Shown in pieces: positions 6,862 to 12,685 of a stretch of DNA of 12,685 nucleotides. The stretch is from positions 1 through 12,685 of the forward strand of contig CAJQOR010000266.1 in assembly GCA_905479965.1 (NCBI GenBank). Direction: 5' to 3'. The translations under genes and the position numbers were made by a program. The stretch is from an uncultured Rhizobiaceae group bacterium (GTDB lineage: Bacteria > Pseudomonadota > Alphaproteobacteria > Rhizobiales > Rhizobiaceae). The notes under the pieces were generated by a model that was not told where the DNA came from, made no database searches, and was given only the letters and a program-made list of their open reading frames with translations. How positions within the stretch are numbered: position 1 is the stretch's first letter; every line of letters starts with the position of its first letter.

Positions 6862-7493
6862 TCAATGTAAAATCTATTTCCCCGTTTATATGTCTTATGG
6901 CGCTTATTGTTGTTGCGTCTAATCATCTCGTGCAATTCCCAGTTAATTTCATGATCGGAGATTACAATCTCGCCGATCTGTTAACATGGGGTGCCTTCAC
7001 ATACCCAATTGCTTTCTTGATCACAGATATGACCAACCGCAAGTTTGGTGCAAAAAATGCACGTATTGTGGTTCTGGTTGGATTTCTAATAGCTGTTGGC
7101 TTGTCAATTTGGCTTGCAACCCCGCGCATTGCAATCGCGTCTGGTTCTGCCTTCTTGGTCGCTCAATTGCTTGATGTCAGCATTTTCAACTCAATGCGCA
7201 ATGCCTCTTGGTGGCGTGCGCCTTTGATCTCATCGATCATCGGCTCGGTTGTCGATACAATCCTGTTTTTCTCAATCGCTTTTGCAGGAACCTTCGGTTT
7301 CTTAGGCTTTGAAGATGGATTTGCAATGGAAGTTGCACCGCTGCTGGGTTTGTTCGCCGCAGAAACACCACGATGGGTGTCTTGGGCACTCGGTGATTTG
7401 GGTGTGAAACTGATCGTTGGATTTGCAATGCTAGTACCGTACGGTGTTGCACTGCCGTATCTAACTGGTAAATCCCAAACGCAAACAGCTTAA
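6858..7493 (+). CDS. yhhQ: Queuosine precursor transporter (YhhQ/VUT family)
   Basis: A 211-residue integral inner-membrane protein of the YhhQ (COG1738, VUT/QPTR) family, which takes up queuosine precursors such as preQ0 or preQ1 for tRNA modification. Hydrophobic segments lie at about 9-28, 43-57, 68-87, 92-110, 122-145 and 177-200, consistent with six helices. Family marks include FLITDMTNRKFGAKNARIVV (about 53-72), AQLLDVSIFNSMR (102-114) and WWRAPLISSIIGSVVDTILFFSIAFAG (118-144), with conserved polar residues D57, N60, R61, D106, D133 and D180 in or near the membrane. The ATG has AGGA 7 bases upstream. A terminator separates it from rpmB, and a candidate preQ1-type pseudoknot covers its start. 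Convergent with the phytase-like gene. Confidence 0.9.
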   Translation: MLNVKSISPFICLMALIVVASNHLVQFPVNFMIGDYNLADLLTWGAFTYPIAFLITDMTNRKFGAKNARIVVLVGFLIAVGLSIWLATPRIAIASGSAFLVAQLLDVSIFNSMRNASWWRAPLISSIIGSVVDTILFFSIAFAGTFGFLGFEDGFAMEVAPLLGLFAAETPRWVSWALGDLGVKLIVGFAMLVPYGVALPYLTGKSQTQTA

Positions 7494-7512
7494 CTCAAGC
7501 AAGCTGCTTACT

Positions 7513-8508
7513 CTAATTTTGGATAAGTCTAAATTCGAGCAGTAAGTTACGCTGTAGGAATGAATGATTATCATCAGAAACTAAGGTCACATTTATGTGG
7601 CCTTTTTCGTCTTCAGTGATACTCATACCTTCCATATTATCAATCTGGTATCCAGCACCCGCTTCTAGTAAGACATCGCCATCTAAAACAGCACCTTTTT
7701 TAATATCATCACCTGATATTCTGCGAATGCGCATCCCCACACCTGTAGCGATATTAAAGCGTCGCTCAAGCAGCAAAAGATCACCGTTGGGTAAAAAATC
7801 CGCATCCGTGATATTAAAGGGGGGATCTCGCTTTACTGTAAAGACGCCTGCCTGAGGCCCATCTACAATGGCAGCGAATAGATTACCATTTTCATTAACG
7901 CTGCGCTCTGACAGGGCAACCATGGCCCCTTTAAGTGCAGAATTTGCGGGAGAGACCGCCAACGCTTCAAGACCACCATTTCGTCTAAATTCATTCGCTG
8001 GAATTTGCACTGGCACATTTTCTTCGGCAGAAGAGTTCAAAACGTTATCAAGCGGATATCCATCAATACGCGCGTTGCGCTCAAAGCTAACAAATGCACG
8101 ATCATTCCTGATCGCCAAGCCTTCAGCGTCAAATTTCCATTTCTCACGAGATGCTTGACCATTTTGGTCGAGAATAGATGCAATCTGAAAAGATGAGATC
8201 CCATTTGGCACTCCATCCTGATCACGTTCAAGCGTGCCCTTAAACCAATATCCCGTATCGGCAACGGCTAGAAAATCAGTCCGACTGTTTAAGAAACGGA
8301 AACCAGACATTGCACCCACAAGATCATTATCTGATTCAAACTCTAAACCACCCAAAAATTCAAAGTCCCCAAAGATCCTTTCTTCAGAACCAACTTTAAA
8401 ATGAGAGATTGTGCGGGCATGAATATCTGCATTAACAGTTTCTGCAAAAGAAGCCGTCGATAAACTCAAGGTAAATAAAAGGGCAGAAATTACGGAGCGA
8501 TGGGTCAT
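7513..8508 (-). CDS. Exported phytase-like / esterase-like protein
   Basis: A 331-residue protein with an N-terminal signal peptide (hydrophobic 8-20, cleavage likely after SFA at 22), so probably periplasmic or secreted. The mature part fits the 'esterase-like activity of phytase' family (PF13449): repeated beta-propeller-like strands with GAMSGFRFLNSRTDFLAVADTGYW near the start, FDAEGLAIRNDRAFVSFERNARI in the middle and NMEGMSITEDEKG near the end. The conserved acidic residues of this family suggest metal-dependent phosphoester chemistry, but no substrate is established. It is the last gene of the probable cobS-cobT transcript: its ATG follows the cobT stop with no gap, and GGAGGG lies 8 bases upstream, inside the cobT end. 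The linkage to cobT seems common in Hyphomicrobiales, though a cobalamin role is unproven. Confidence 0.85.
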   Translation of the reverse strand: MTHRSVISALLFTLSLSTASFAETVNADIHARTISHFKVGSEERIFGDFEFLGGLEFESDNDLVGAMSGFRFLNSRTDFLAVADTGYWFKGTLERDQDGVPNGISSFQIASILDQNGQASREKWKFDAEGLAIRNDRAFVSFERNARIDGYPLDNVLNSSAEENVPVQIPANEFRRNGGLEALAVSPANSALKGAMVALSERSVNENGNLFAAIVDGPQAGVFTVKRDPPFNITDADFLPNGDLLLLERRFNIATGVGMRIRRISGDDIKKGAVLDGDVLLEAGAGYQIDNMEGMSITEDEKGHINVTLVSDDNHSFLQRNLLLEFRLIQN

Positions 8509-10413
8509 CTAGCTAGCCCTCCGCGCCCCGCGTTTGTTCTTTGAGCTTTCCTCACCGAAGAGTTCGGCAAGCTGATCGGTCATTGCGCCGGCAAGTTCTT
8601 CCGCGTCGACGATTGTGACCGCACGACGATAATAGCGCGTCACATCGTGCCCAATTCCAATTGCGAGCAATTCAACAGGTGATTTCGTTTCAATCTCTTC
8701 GATAACTCCGCGCAAATGGCGCTCTAAGTAATTGCCGTTATTAACCGATAATGTTGAATCATCCACCGGCGCACCATCCGATATCACCATCATAATGCGG
8801 CGATGCTCAGTTCGCATCAAGAGACGGTTATGCGCCCAAATCAGCGCCTCACCATCGATATTCTCTTTCAAAAGACCTTCACGCATCATCAAGCCCAAAT
8901 TGCGTCTTGCACGACGCCAAGGCGCATCACCTGATTTATAAATGATATGACGCAGATCGTTCAAACGACCTGGTGCCGGTGTTTTTCCGTCAGCCAACCA
9001 TTTCTCGCGTGATTGACCGCCCTTCCAAGCCTTTGTTGTAAAGCCTAGGATTTCAACTTTCACACCCGAGCGCTCAAGCGTACGTGCTAAAATGTCAGCG
9101 CATGTTGCTGCAACGGTGATCGGACGCCCGCGCATTGAACCAGAATTATCGATCAACAACGTTACAACCGTATCACGGAAATTGGTATCACGTTCGCGTT
9201 TAAACGAAAGTGATTGCGTTGGATCAATAATGATTCTAGGTAAACGCGCCGTATCAAGATGACCTTCTTCAAGATCGAAATCCCAAGAACGATTTTGTTG
9301 TGCCATCAAGCGACGCTGTAATCTATTTGCAAGACGGGAAACCGCACCAGATAAATGCGCTAATTGTTTATCAAGAAAACCACGAAGACGATCAAGCTCT
9401 TCTTCATCACACAGTTCTTCCGCGGTGATTACTTCATCAAAATCTTGCGTGAAAACTTTATAATCAAGCTTTTCGTTTAACTCATCAAATTGACTGTCTG
9501 GGCGTTTTGTTTCACCAGGCGTTTCAGCTACTTCATCACCATCATCGGTAAAATCATCATCTGAAAGCTCAGCACCATCCTGCTCGCCTTCTTCCATTTG
9601 ATCATCTGCGGTGTCGTTTTCTTCAGCAGGCGCTGTGTCAGATCCAGCCTCTTCATCAAGCTCTTCAGAATTTTGTTCTTCAGAACGCGGCTGCTCTTCT
9701 TCAGATGAATTATTATCCTGCTCTTCAGGCGGTTCTTCATCACCTTGATATTCTTCTGCAACATCCAGCGAGACCAACATATCACGCACCGAATGCGCAA
9801 AATCAGCCTGATGCTCAATATTGTCCATCAAATTATCGAGATCACCACCGGCTTTTTCCTCAATCCAGTGACGCCACAAATCAACAACACGACCTGTCGA
9901 TTTTGGGGGTTTAGCACCGGTTAGGCGTTCACGCACAATCAGAGAAATCGCTTCTTCCAAAGGCGCATCTTCACGTGATTTAATGGATGAATAGTTTTTC
10001 TGATCATACTTGTTTTCAAGCATCGCATTTAAATTATCAGCAACACCAGACATAGTGAGCGATCCGATTGCTTCTACGCGGGCATGTTCAACCGCATCAA
10101 AAATGGCACGCGCATCAGCGCCTTCCGGCATCATTTTCCGGTGCACCATTTCATTATGACGGGCTTTTTTCAAAGCAATTGAATCGCCGATACCGCGAAC
10201 AACTTGAAGGTCTTTTAATGTTGGACGTTTTGGCAATTCCGGCAAACGCACACGGTCTTCTGAAATACCTGGTGGGTCTTTCGTGAACACAACTTCGAGA
10301 TCTTTTTCCCCTGATATTGCGCGCACGCATCCTGCAATAGACCGCTTAATAGGTTCAGCGTCTACTTGCCCCGGAGGATTTTTTCTCCTGTTATCACCGC
10401 GTCCAGCTGCCAT
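8509..10413 (-). CDS. cobT: Aerobic cobaltochelatase subunit CobT
   Basis: A 634-residue cytosolic subunit of the CobN-CobS-CobT cobaltochelatase, which inserts cobalt into hydrogenobyrinic acid a,c-diamide in aerobic cobalamin synthesis. The N-terminal ~215 residues are the CobT domain ([14 protein letters not shown] about 105-118). Residues ~219-301 are a very acidic low-complexity linker rich in Glu and Asp. The C-terminus is a VWA domain with a MIDAS motif DNSGSM at 422-427 and [12 protein letters not shown] further on, which docks on the AAA+ ring. This matches the BchD-like design of the family, and length is normal. It lies 13 bases downstream of cobS. CobN is not in the window. The name is the cobaltochelatase CobT, not the phosphoribosyltransferase also called CobT in enteric bacteria. 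A close relative serving another metal is unlikely given the match. Confidence 0.95.
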   Translation of the reverse strand: MAAGRGDNRRKNPPGQVDAEPIKRSIAGCVRAISGEKDLEVVFTKDPPGISEDRVRLPELPKRPTLKDLQVVRGIGDSIALKKARHNEMVHRKMMPEGADARAIFDAVEHARVEAIGSLTMSGVADNLNAMLENKYDQKNYSSIKSREDAPLEEAISLIVRERLTGAKPPKSTGRVVDLWRHWIEEKAGGDLDNLMDNIEHQADFAHSVRDMLVSLDVAEEYQGDEEPPEEQDNNSSEEEQPRSEEQNSEELDEEAGSDTAPAEENDTADDQMEEGEQDGAELSDDDFTDDGDEVAETPGETKRPDSQFDELNEKLDYKVFTQDFDEVITAEELCDEEELDRLRGFLDKQLAHLSGAVSRLANRLQRRLMAQQNRSWDFDLEEGHLDTARLPRIIIDPTQSLSFKRERDTNFRDTVVTLLIDNSGSMRGRPITVAATCADILARTLERSGVKVEILGFTTKAWKGGQSREKWLADGKTPAPGRLNDLRHIIYKSGDAPWRRARRNLGLMMREGLLKENIDGEALIWAHNRLLMRTEHRRIMMVISDGAPVDDSTLSVNNGNYLERHLRGVIEEIETKSPVELLAIGIGHDVTRYYRRAVTIVDAEELAGAMTDQLAELFGEESSKNKRGARRAS

Positions 10414-10426
10414 TGATTAAAATCCG

Positions 10427-11422
10427 TTAGCTTGCTGCACTCAACACGAGGTTGGCTGAGCTTTCCTTGAGTTCTTCATTAAATGCGCGTTGATAATGTT
10501 CAGCGACCAAAGCACGCTCCAATTCGTCACACTTGTTCATAAATGTGAGACGGAATGCCGTTGCAAGATCACCAAAGATCGCCGCATTTTCTGCCCAGGT
10601 TATAACCGTACGTGGGCTCATCACAGTTGATAGATCACCTGCAATAAAGGATGCGCGTGTCATATCAGCAAGGCGCACCATGCGAGACACTTTGTCTTTA
10701 CCCTCTGCGCCAGTGAAGCTTTTCACTTTCGCCAGGATAATATCAACTTCATTGTCATGCGGTAGATAGTTCAATGTTGTCACGATAGACCAACGGTCCA
10801 TCTGTGCTTGGTTGATCTGTTGCGTACCGTGATAAAGACCGGTTGTATCACCCAAACCAACCGTGTTGGCTGTCGCAAACAATCGGAAAGATGGGTGCGG
10901 GTGAATAACGCGGCTTTGATCAAGCAACGTCAAACGACCTGATGTTTCCAAAATACGTTGGATTACAAACATCACATCGGGACGACCCGCATCATATTCA
11001 TCAAATACCAAGGCAACATTGTTTTGGTATGCCCATGGCAAAATACCATCTTTAAACTCTGTGACTTGCATACCGTCTCTTACAATGATCGCATCCTTAC
11101 CGATAAGATCAATACGGCTAACATGGCTATCAAGGTTGATACGCACACAAGGCCAGTTCAAACGCGCAGCAACTTGTTCAATATGCGTTGATTTGCCCGT
11201 ACCATGATAACCGCTAACCATTACACGACGATTAAAAGCAAACCCCGCAAGAATGGCCATGGTCGTATCTTTATCGAACAAATAGTCAGGATCAATTTCA
11301 GGAACTTGTTCAGCACGGGTTGAATATGCGGGCACTTTCATGTCGCTATCAATGCTGAACAACTCTCTTACTGAAACTACTATATCAGGCGTGTTGGATG
11401 CTTGAGTGCTTGTGTTTGTCAT
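10427..11422 (-). CDS. cobS: Aerobic cobaltochelatase AAA+ subunit CobS
   Basis: A 331-residue AAA+ ATPase that forms a ring with CobT and drives cobalt insertion by CobN. Visible motifs: Walker A GYHGTGKS at 71-78, Walker [10 protein letters not shown] at 136-144 with D141 and E142, sensor-1 FATAN at 182-186, and the NQAQMDRWS segment with a likely arginine finger at R210. The N-terminus carries the CobS-type [20 protein letters not shown] sequence, common to the family. The ATG has GGAG 5 bases upstream. It lies 30 bases downstream of the J-domain gene and 13 upstream of cobT, so these form one operon. Length and motifs are normal for the family. Confidence 0.95.
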   Translation of the reverse strand: MTNTSTQASNTPDIVVSVRELFSIDSDMKVPAYSTRAEQVPEIDPDYLFDKDTTMAILAGFAFNRRVMVSGYHGTGKSTHIEQVAARLNWPCVRINLDSHVSRIDLIGKDAIIVRDGMQVTEFKDGILPWAYQNNVALVFDEYDAGRPDVMFVIQRILETSGRLTLLDQSRVIHPHPSFRLFATANTVGLGDTTGLYHGTQQINQAQMDRWSIVTTLNYLPHDNEVDIILAKVKSFTGAEGKDKVSRMVRLADMTRASFIAGDLSTVMSPRTVITWAENAAIFGDLATAFRLTFMNKCDELERALVAEHYQRAFNEELKESSANLVLSAAS

Positions 11423-11452
11423 CTTGTCTCCGGAAAATCTTTCTTGCGCGGC

Positions 11453-12085
11453 TTAGCAAAACCCAGCGGATTTGAGCATTTGGTAGGCTTGAATTACGTC
11501 TCTGAAACGCTCTTCAGAACCGCGGTCACCGCCATTAGCATCAGGGTGATGCTTTTTGACGAGTTCTTTATATTTTGATTTGATATCATCAGAATTTGCA
11601 TCTGCTTTCAGGCCAAGCGTGTCAAAGGCTTTCGCCTCAAGTGCTTTTAGCTTTCGCAAGCGTGGCTCTGGTGCTTTGCTTCCACCCTCTTCAAAAAAGC
11701 CAAATGTATCATTCATGCGCGCACGGGCGCCGGCACTACCTGATGGACCTGGATCGTTAAGCGGGGAATGCTTGACCTTTTTATTAACACCCATGCCCCA
11801 AGTTGGACGATGGCCAGTCAAAGCTTCTTTTTGATAACGCGCAACTTCACTATCTGAAAGGCCATCAAAATAATTGTAACCCTTGTTATATTGGCGCACA
11901 TGCGTCGCGCAAAATTTGAAATATTTGCCTTCCGCATTGCGACCAACTGGAGCTTTGTGCTCACCCTTTTTATCGCAACCATCCCACTGACACTGTGACT
12001 CCTCCTGCGCTACTTTCGCAGAGCCTTTCTTCGTGCCTTTCGGCTTTGTCCTAATGGAATCGAAATATTTGGAATCAAGTTTCAT
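11453..12085 (-). CDS. J-domain protein with N-terminal Cys/His cluster
   Basis: A 210-residue, probably cytosolic protein with a C-terminal J domain (about 153-207): YKELVKKHHPDANGGDRGSEERFRDVIQAYQML, with the HPD motif at 180-182 that stimulates DnaK. There is no Gly/Phe-rich region or DnaJ zinc finger, so it is a class III J-protein. The N-terminal third has C32, C37, H43, C59 and H62 in CQWDGC and FKFCATHVRQYN, spaced like a possible small zinc site; that is inference. Homologues between cobS and bolA are common in Hyphomicrobiales, but no client is known. It starts the operon with cobS, cobT and the phytase-like gene. No Shine-Dalgarno sequence is evident before the ATG at 12085; that start is kept because the sequence upstream is AT-rich and intergenic in appearance. 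Confidence 0.88.
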   Translation of the reverse strand: MKLDSKYFDSIRTKPKGTKKGSAKVAQEESQCQWDGCDKKGEHKAPVGRNAEGKYFKFCATHVRQYNKGYNYFDGLSDSEVARYQKEALTGHRPTWGMGVNKKVKHSPLNDPGPSGSAGARARMNDTFGFFEEGGSKAPEPRLRKLKALEAKAFDTLGLKADANSDDIKSKYKELVKKHHPDANGGDRGSEERFRDVIQAYQMLKSAGFC

Positions 12086-12128
12086 ATTTTAAATACAACA
12101 GCGTTCTAGAAATAAATATTTAGCTCTC

Positions 12129-12147
12129 GATAGATGAATCATCTATC
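12129..12147. promoter_or_regulatory. Perfect 19-bp palindrome between J-domain gene and bolA
   Basis: GATAGATGA (12129-12137), one central A, and TCATCTATC (12139-12147) are exact inverse copies. On the minus strand a -10-like TATATT (12158-12153) lies just upstream, so transcription of the J-domain/cobS/cobT operon would start near 12146, inside the palindrome. This is the classic placement of a repressor operator; alternatively it would put a hairpin at the very 5' end of the mRNA. The partner -35 box is poor. The site is about 110 bases upstream of bolA. Confidence 0.55.
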
Positions 12148-12254
12148 AGTCGAATATATAACAGTCCTGAGTAACCCGAATAGCTGCAAATTTCCATAGA
12201 CCAATTGCATTTTTTCGAGAGTAAGGGCGTAAACAGATTAATAAGGAATCCGCC

Positions 12255-12536
12255 ATGTTGTTGCAAGACACAATTGAAACTAAACTGCGTTCGAATTTCA
12301 ACATAGTCGAAATGAATGTCATAAATGAGAGTCATTTGCACGCAGGCCATCAACCCGCTTTTGACGGTTCTGGCGAAACCCATTTCAGAATTCAACTTGT
12401 TGCTGAAGAATTCAACGGTCAATCACGCGTTCATCGTCACCGTTCAATCAATGAACTTTTAAAGCCTGAGCTTGATGCAGGGTTGCATGCGCTGGCTCTC
12501 GACTTAGCAGCACCCGGTGAAGTGAAACGCTGGTAA
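12255..12536 (+). CDS. bolA: BolA family protein
   Basis: A 93-residue single-domain BolA-like protein, cytosolic. BolA proteins pair with monothiol glutaredoxins to bind a [2Fe-2S] cluster, and some act in iron signalling or as DNA-binding regulators. Family marks: NESHLHAGH (24-32) with H27, H29 and H32, ETHFRIQLVAEEF (41-53), QSRVHRHRSINELL (56-69) and GLHALALDLAAPGE (76-89) with the invariant H78. It has no cysteine, so it is the histidine-liganded type. The ATG has AAGGAA 6 bases upstream (12243-12248). The gene is divergent from the J-domain/cobaltochelatase operon and its stop is 6 bases from the convergent CorC-like gene end. No strong promoter was found in the upstream region. Confidence 0.92.
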   Translation: MLLQDTIETKLRSNFNIVEMNVINESHLHAGHQPAFDGSGETHFRIQLVAEEFNGQSRVHRHRSINELLKPELDAGLHALALDLAAPGEVKRW

Positions 12537-12542
12537 AAACGT

Positions 12543-12685
12543 TTAGATGATCGCCTGGGATGCAGGGCGCAAGCTTAACTTAGTGATACGATTTTTCGAT
12601 CGTTTGAGCACAATAAAACGCATTCCATGGAAGGTAAATGCTTGTTTTTCTTCAGGAATAATCTGACTCTCATGAATAACCAAAC
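12543..12685 (-). CDS. C-terminal end of a CorC/HlyC-type protein (partial)
   Basis: The minus strand is open from the window edge (12685) to a TAA at 12545-12543, encoding 46 residues of a protein whose start lies outside. It reads IIPEEKQAFTFHGMRFIV and then LKRSKNRITKLSLRP before a short tail. This matches the end of the transporter-associated CorC_HlyC domain (PF03471) found after the CBS pair in CorC/HlyC 'hemolysin family' membrane proteins, in which an IP..GE.F...G..F.V....RI..L pattern is typical. Those proteins are implicated in divalent cation efflux. Only the last domain is visible, so the full architecture is inferred. Convergent with bolA, 6 bases between stops. Confidence 0.6.
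   Translation of the reverse strand, partial: LVIHESQIIPEEKQAFTFHGMRFIVLKRSKNRITKLSLRPASQAII

Noticed and set aside
7497..7509. AAGCA-AGC-TGCTT hairpin between the transporter and phytase-like genes as a shared terminator
   Set aside because: Only 5 base pairs with a 3-base loop and no adequate T run on either strand.
9588..9760. Repeat array in cobT
   Set aside because: The repeated TTCTTC/TCTTCA pattern is the codon run for the Glu/Asp linker typical of CobT, not a separate DNA repeat.
9528..9818. Open frame opposite/offset to the acidic cobT linker
   Set aside because: Shadow frame of the repetitive GAA/GAT-rich linker, with low-complexity Met/Lys/Ile content and no family resemblance.
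12120..12422. Minus-strand open frame across the palindrome region and the start of bolA
   Set aside because: Overlaps the well-supported bolA gene and its upstream region; the translation matches no family I know.
12552..12605. Hairpins after bolA (CGCCTG with CAGGGCG at 12552-12569, and ACGAT with ATCGT at 12588-12603) as bolA terminators
   Set aside because: Neither has a proper T tract on the plus strand, and both lie in the open reading frame of the convergent CorC-like gene end, which explains the sequence better.
12620..12650. GCATT/AATGC stem followed by TTGTTTTTC as a terminator
   Set aside because: Weak stem with a bulge and long loop, inside the partial minus-strand coding region, more than 80 bases after bolA.

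Overview
The window looks like a core-genome stretch of a low-to-mid GC alphaproteobacterium, most likely Hyphomicrobiales (Rhizobiales). I base this on gene families and order: hisC-tyrC beside metX-metW, the run DUF3108 / rpmB / queuosine-precursor transporter / phytase-like / cobT / cobS / J-domain protein / bolA, and the long alphaproteobacterial form of ribosomal protein L28. I see no insertion sequence, prophage gene, tRNA, rRNA or CRISPR array. Genes are tightly packed and no gene-free stretch reaches 300 bases.

Layout. Bases 1-84 are the 3' end of a plus-strand gene, probably a DUF2125 protein. Convergent to it is the minus-strand pair hisC (1033-2133) and tyrC-type prephenate dehydrogenase (92-1030), for aromatic amino acid and histidine synthesis. 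A 265-base divergent region separates these from metX-metW (2399-4188), the first methionine branch step and its partner. A second methyltransferase-fold gene (4185-4928, minus) shares the four bases of its stop with metW and is divergent from a DUF985 cupin gene (5010-5453) that uses a TTG start. A secreted DUF3108 protein (5462-6232, minus) is divergent from rpmB (6483-6773), which has a very good sigma-70 promoter and a clear intrinsic terminator. Next comes a YhhQ/VUT family queuosine precursor transporter (6858-7493).

The right half is a probable minus-strand operon read from about 12146 to 7513: C-terminal J-domain protein, cobS, cobT, and an exported phytase-like/esterase-like protein. 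cobS and cobT encode the AAA+ and VWA subunits of the aerobic cobaltochelatase. bolA (12255-12536) is divergent from this operon. Bases 12543-12685 hold the C-terminus of a minus-strand CorC/HlyC-type protein.

The genes are ordinary; the interest lies in the short non-coding regions. The best signal is directly in front of the queuosine precursor transporter. There a short stem, a following A-rich tail, and a loop complementary to the start codon region match the layout of a class I preQ1 riboswitch, with the pseudoknot apparently formed on the start codon itself. The second is a perfect 9+1+9 base palindrome in the J-domain/bolA divergent region, placed over the likely transcription start of the cobaltochelatase operon. 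Weaker inverted repeats lie upstream of metX and between the second methyltransferase gene and the cupin gene, and the rpmB leader can fold. All functional statements rest on reading the sequence by eye and on recalled family knowledge; no searches were run.
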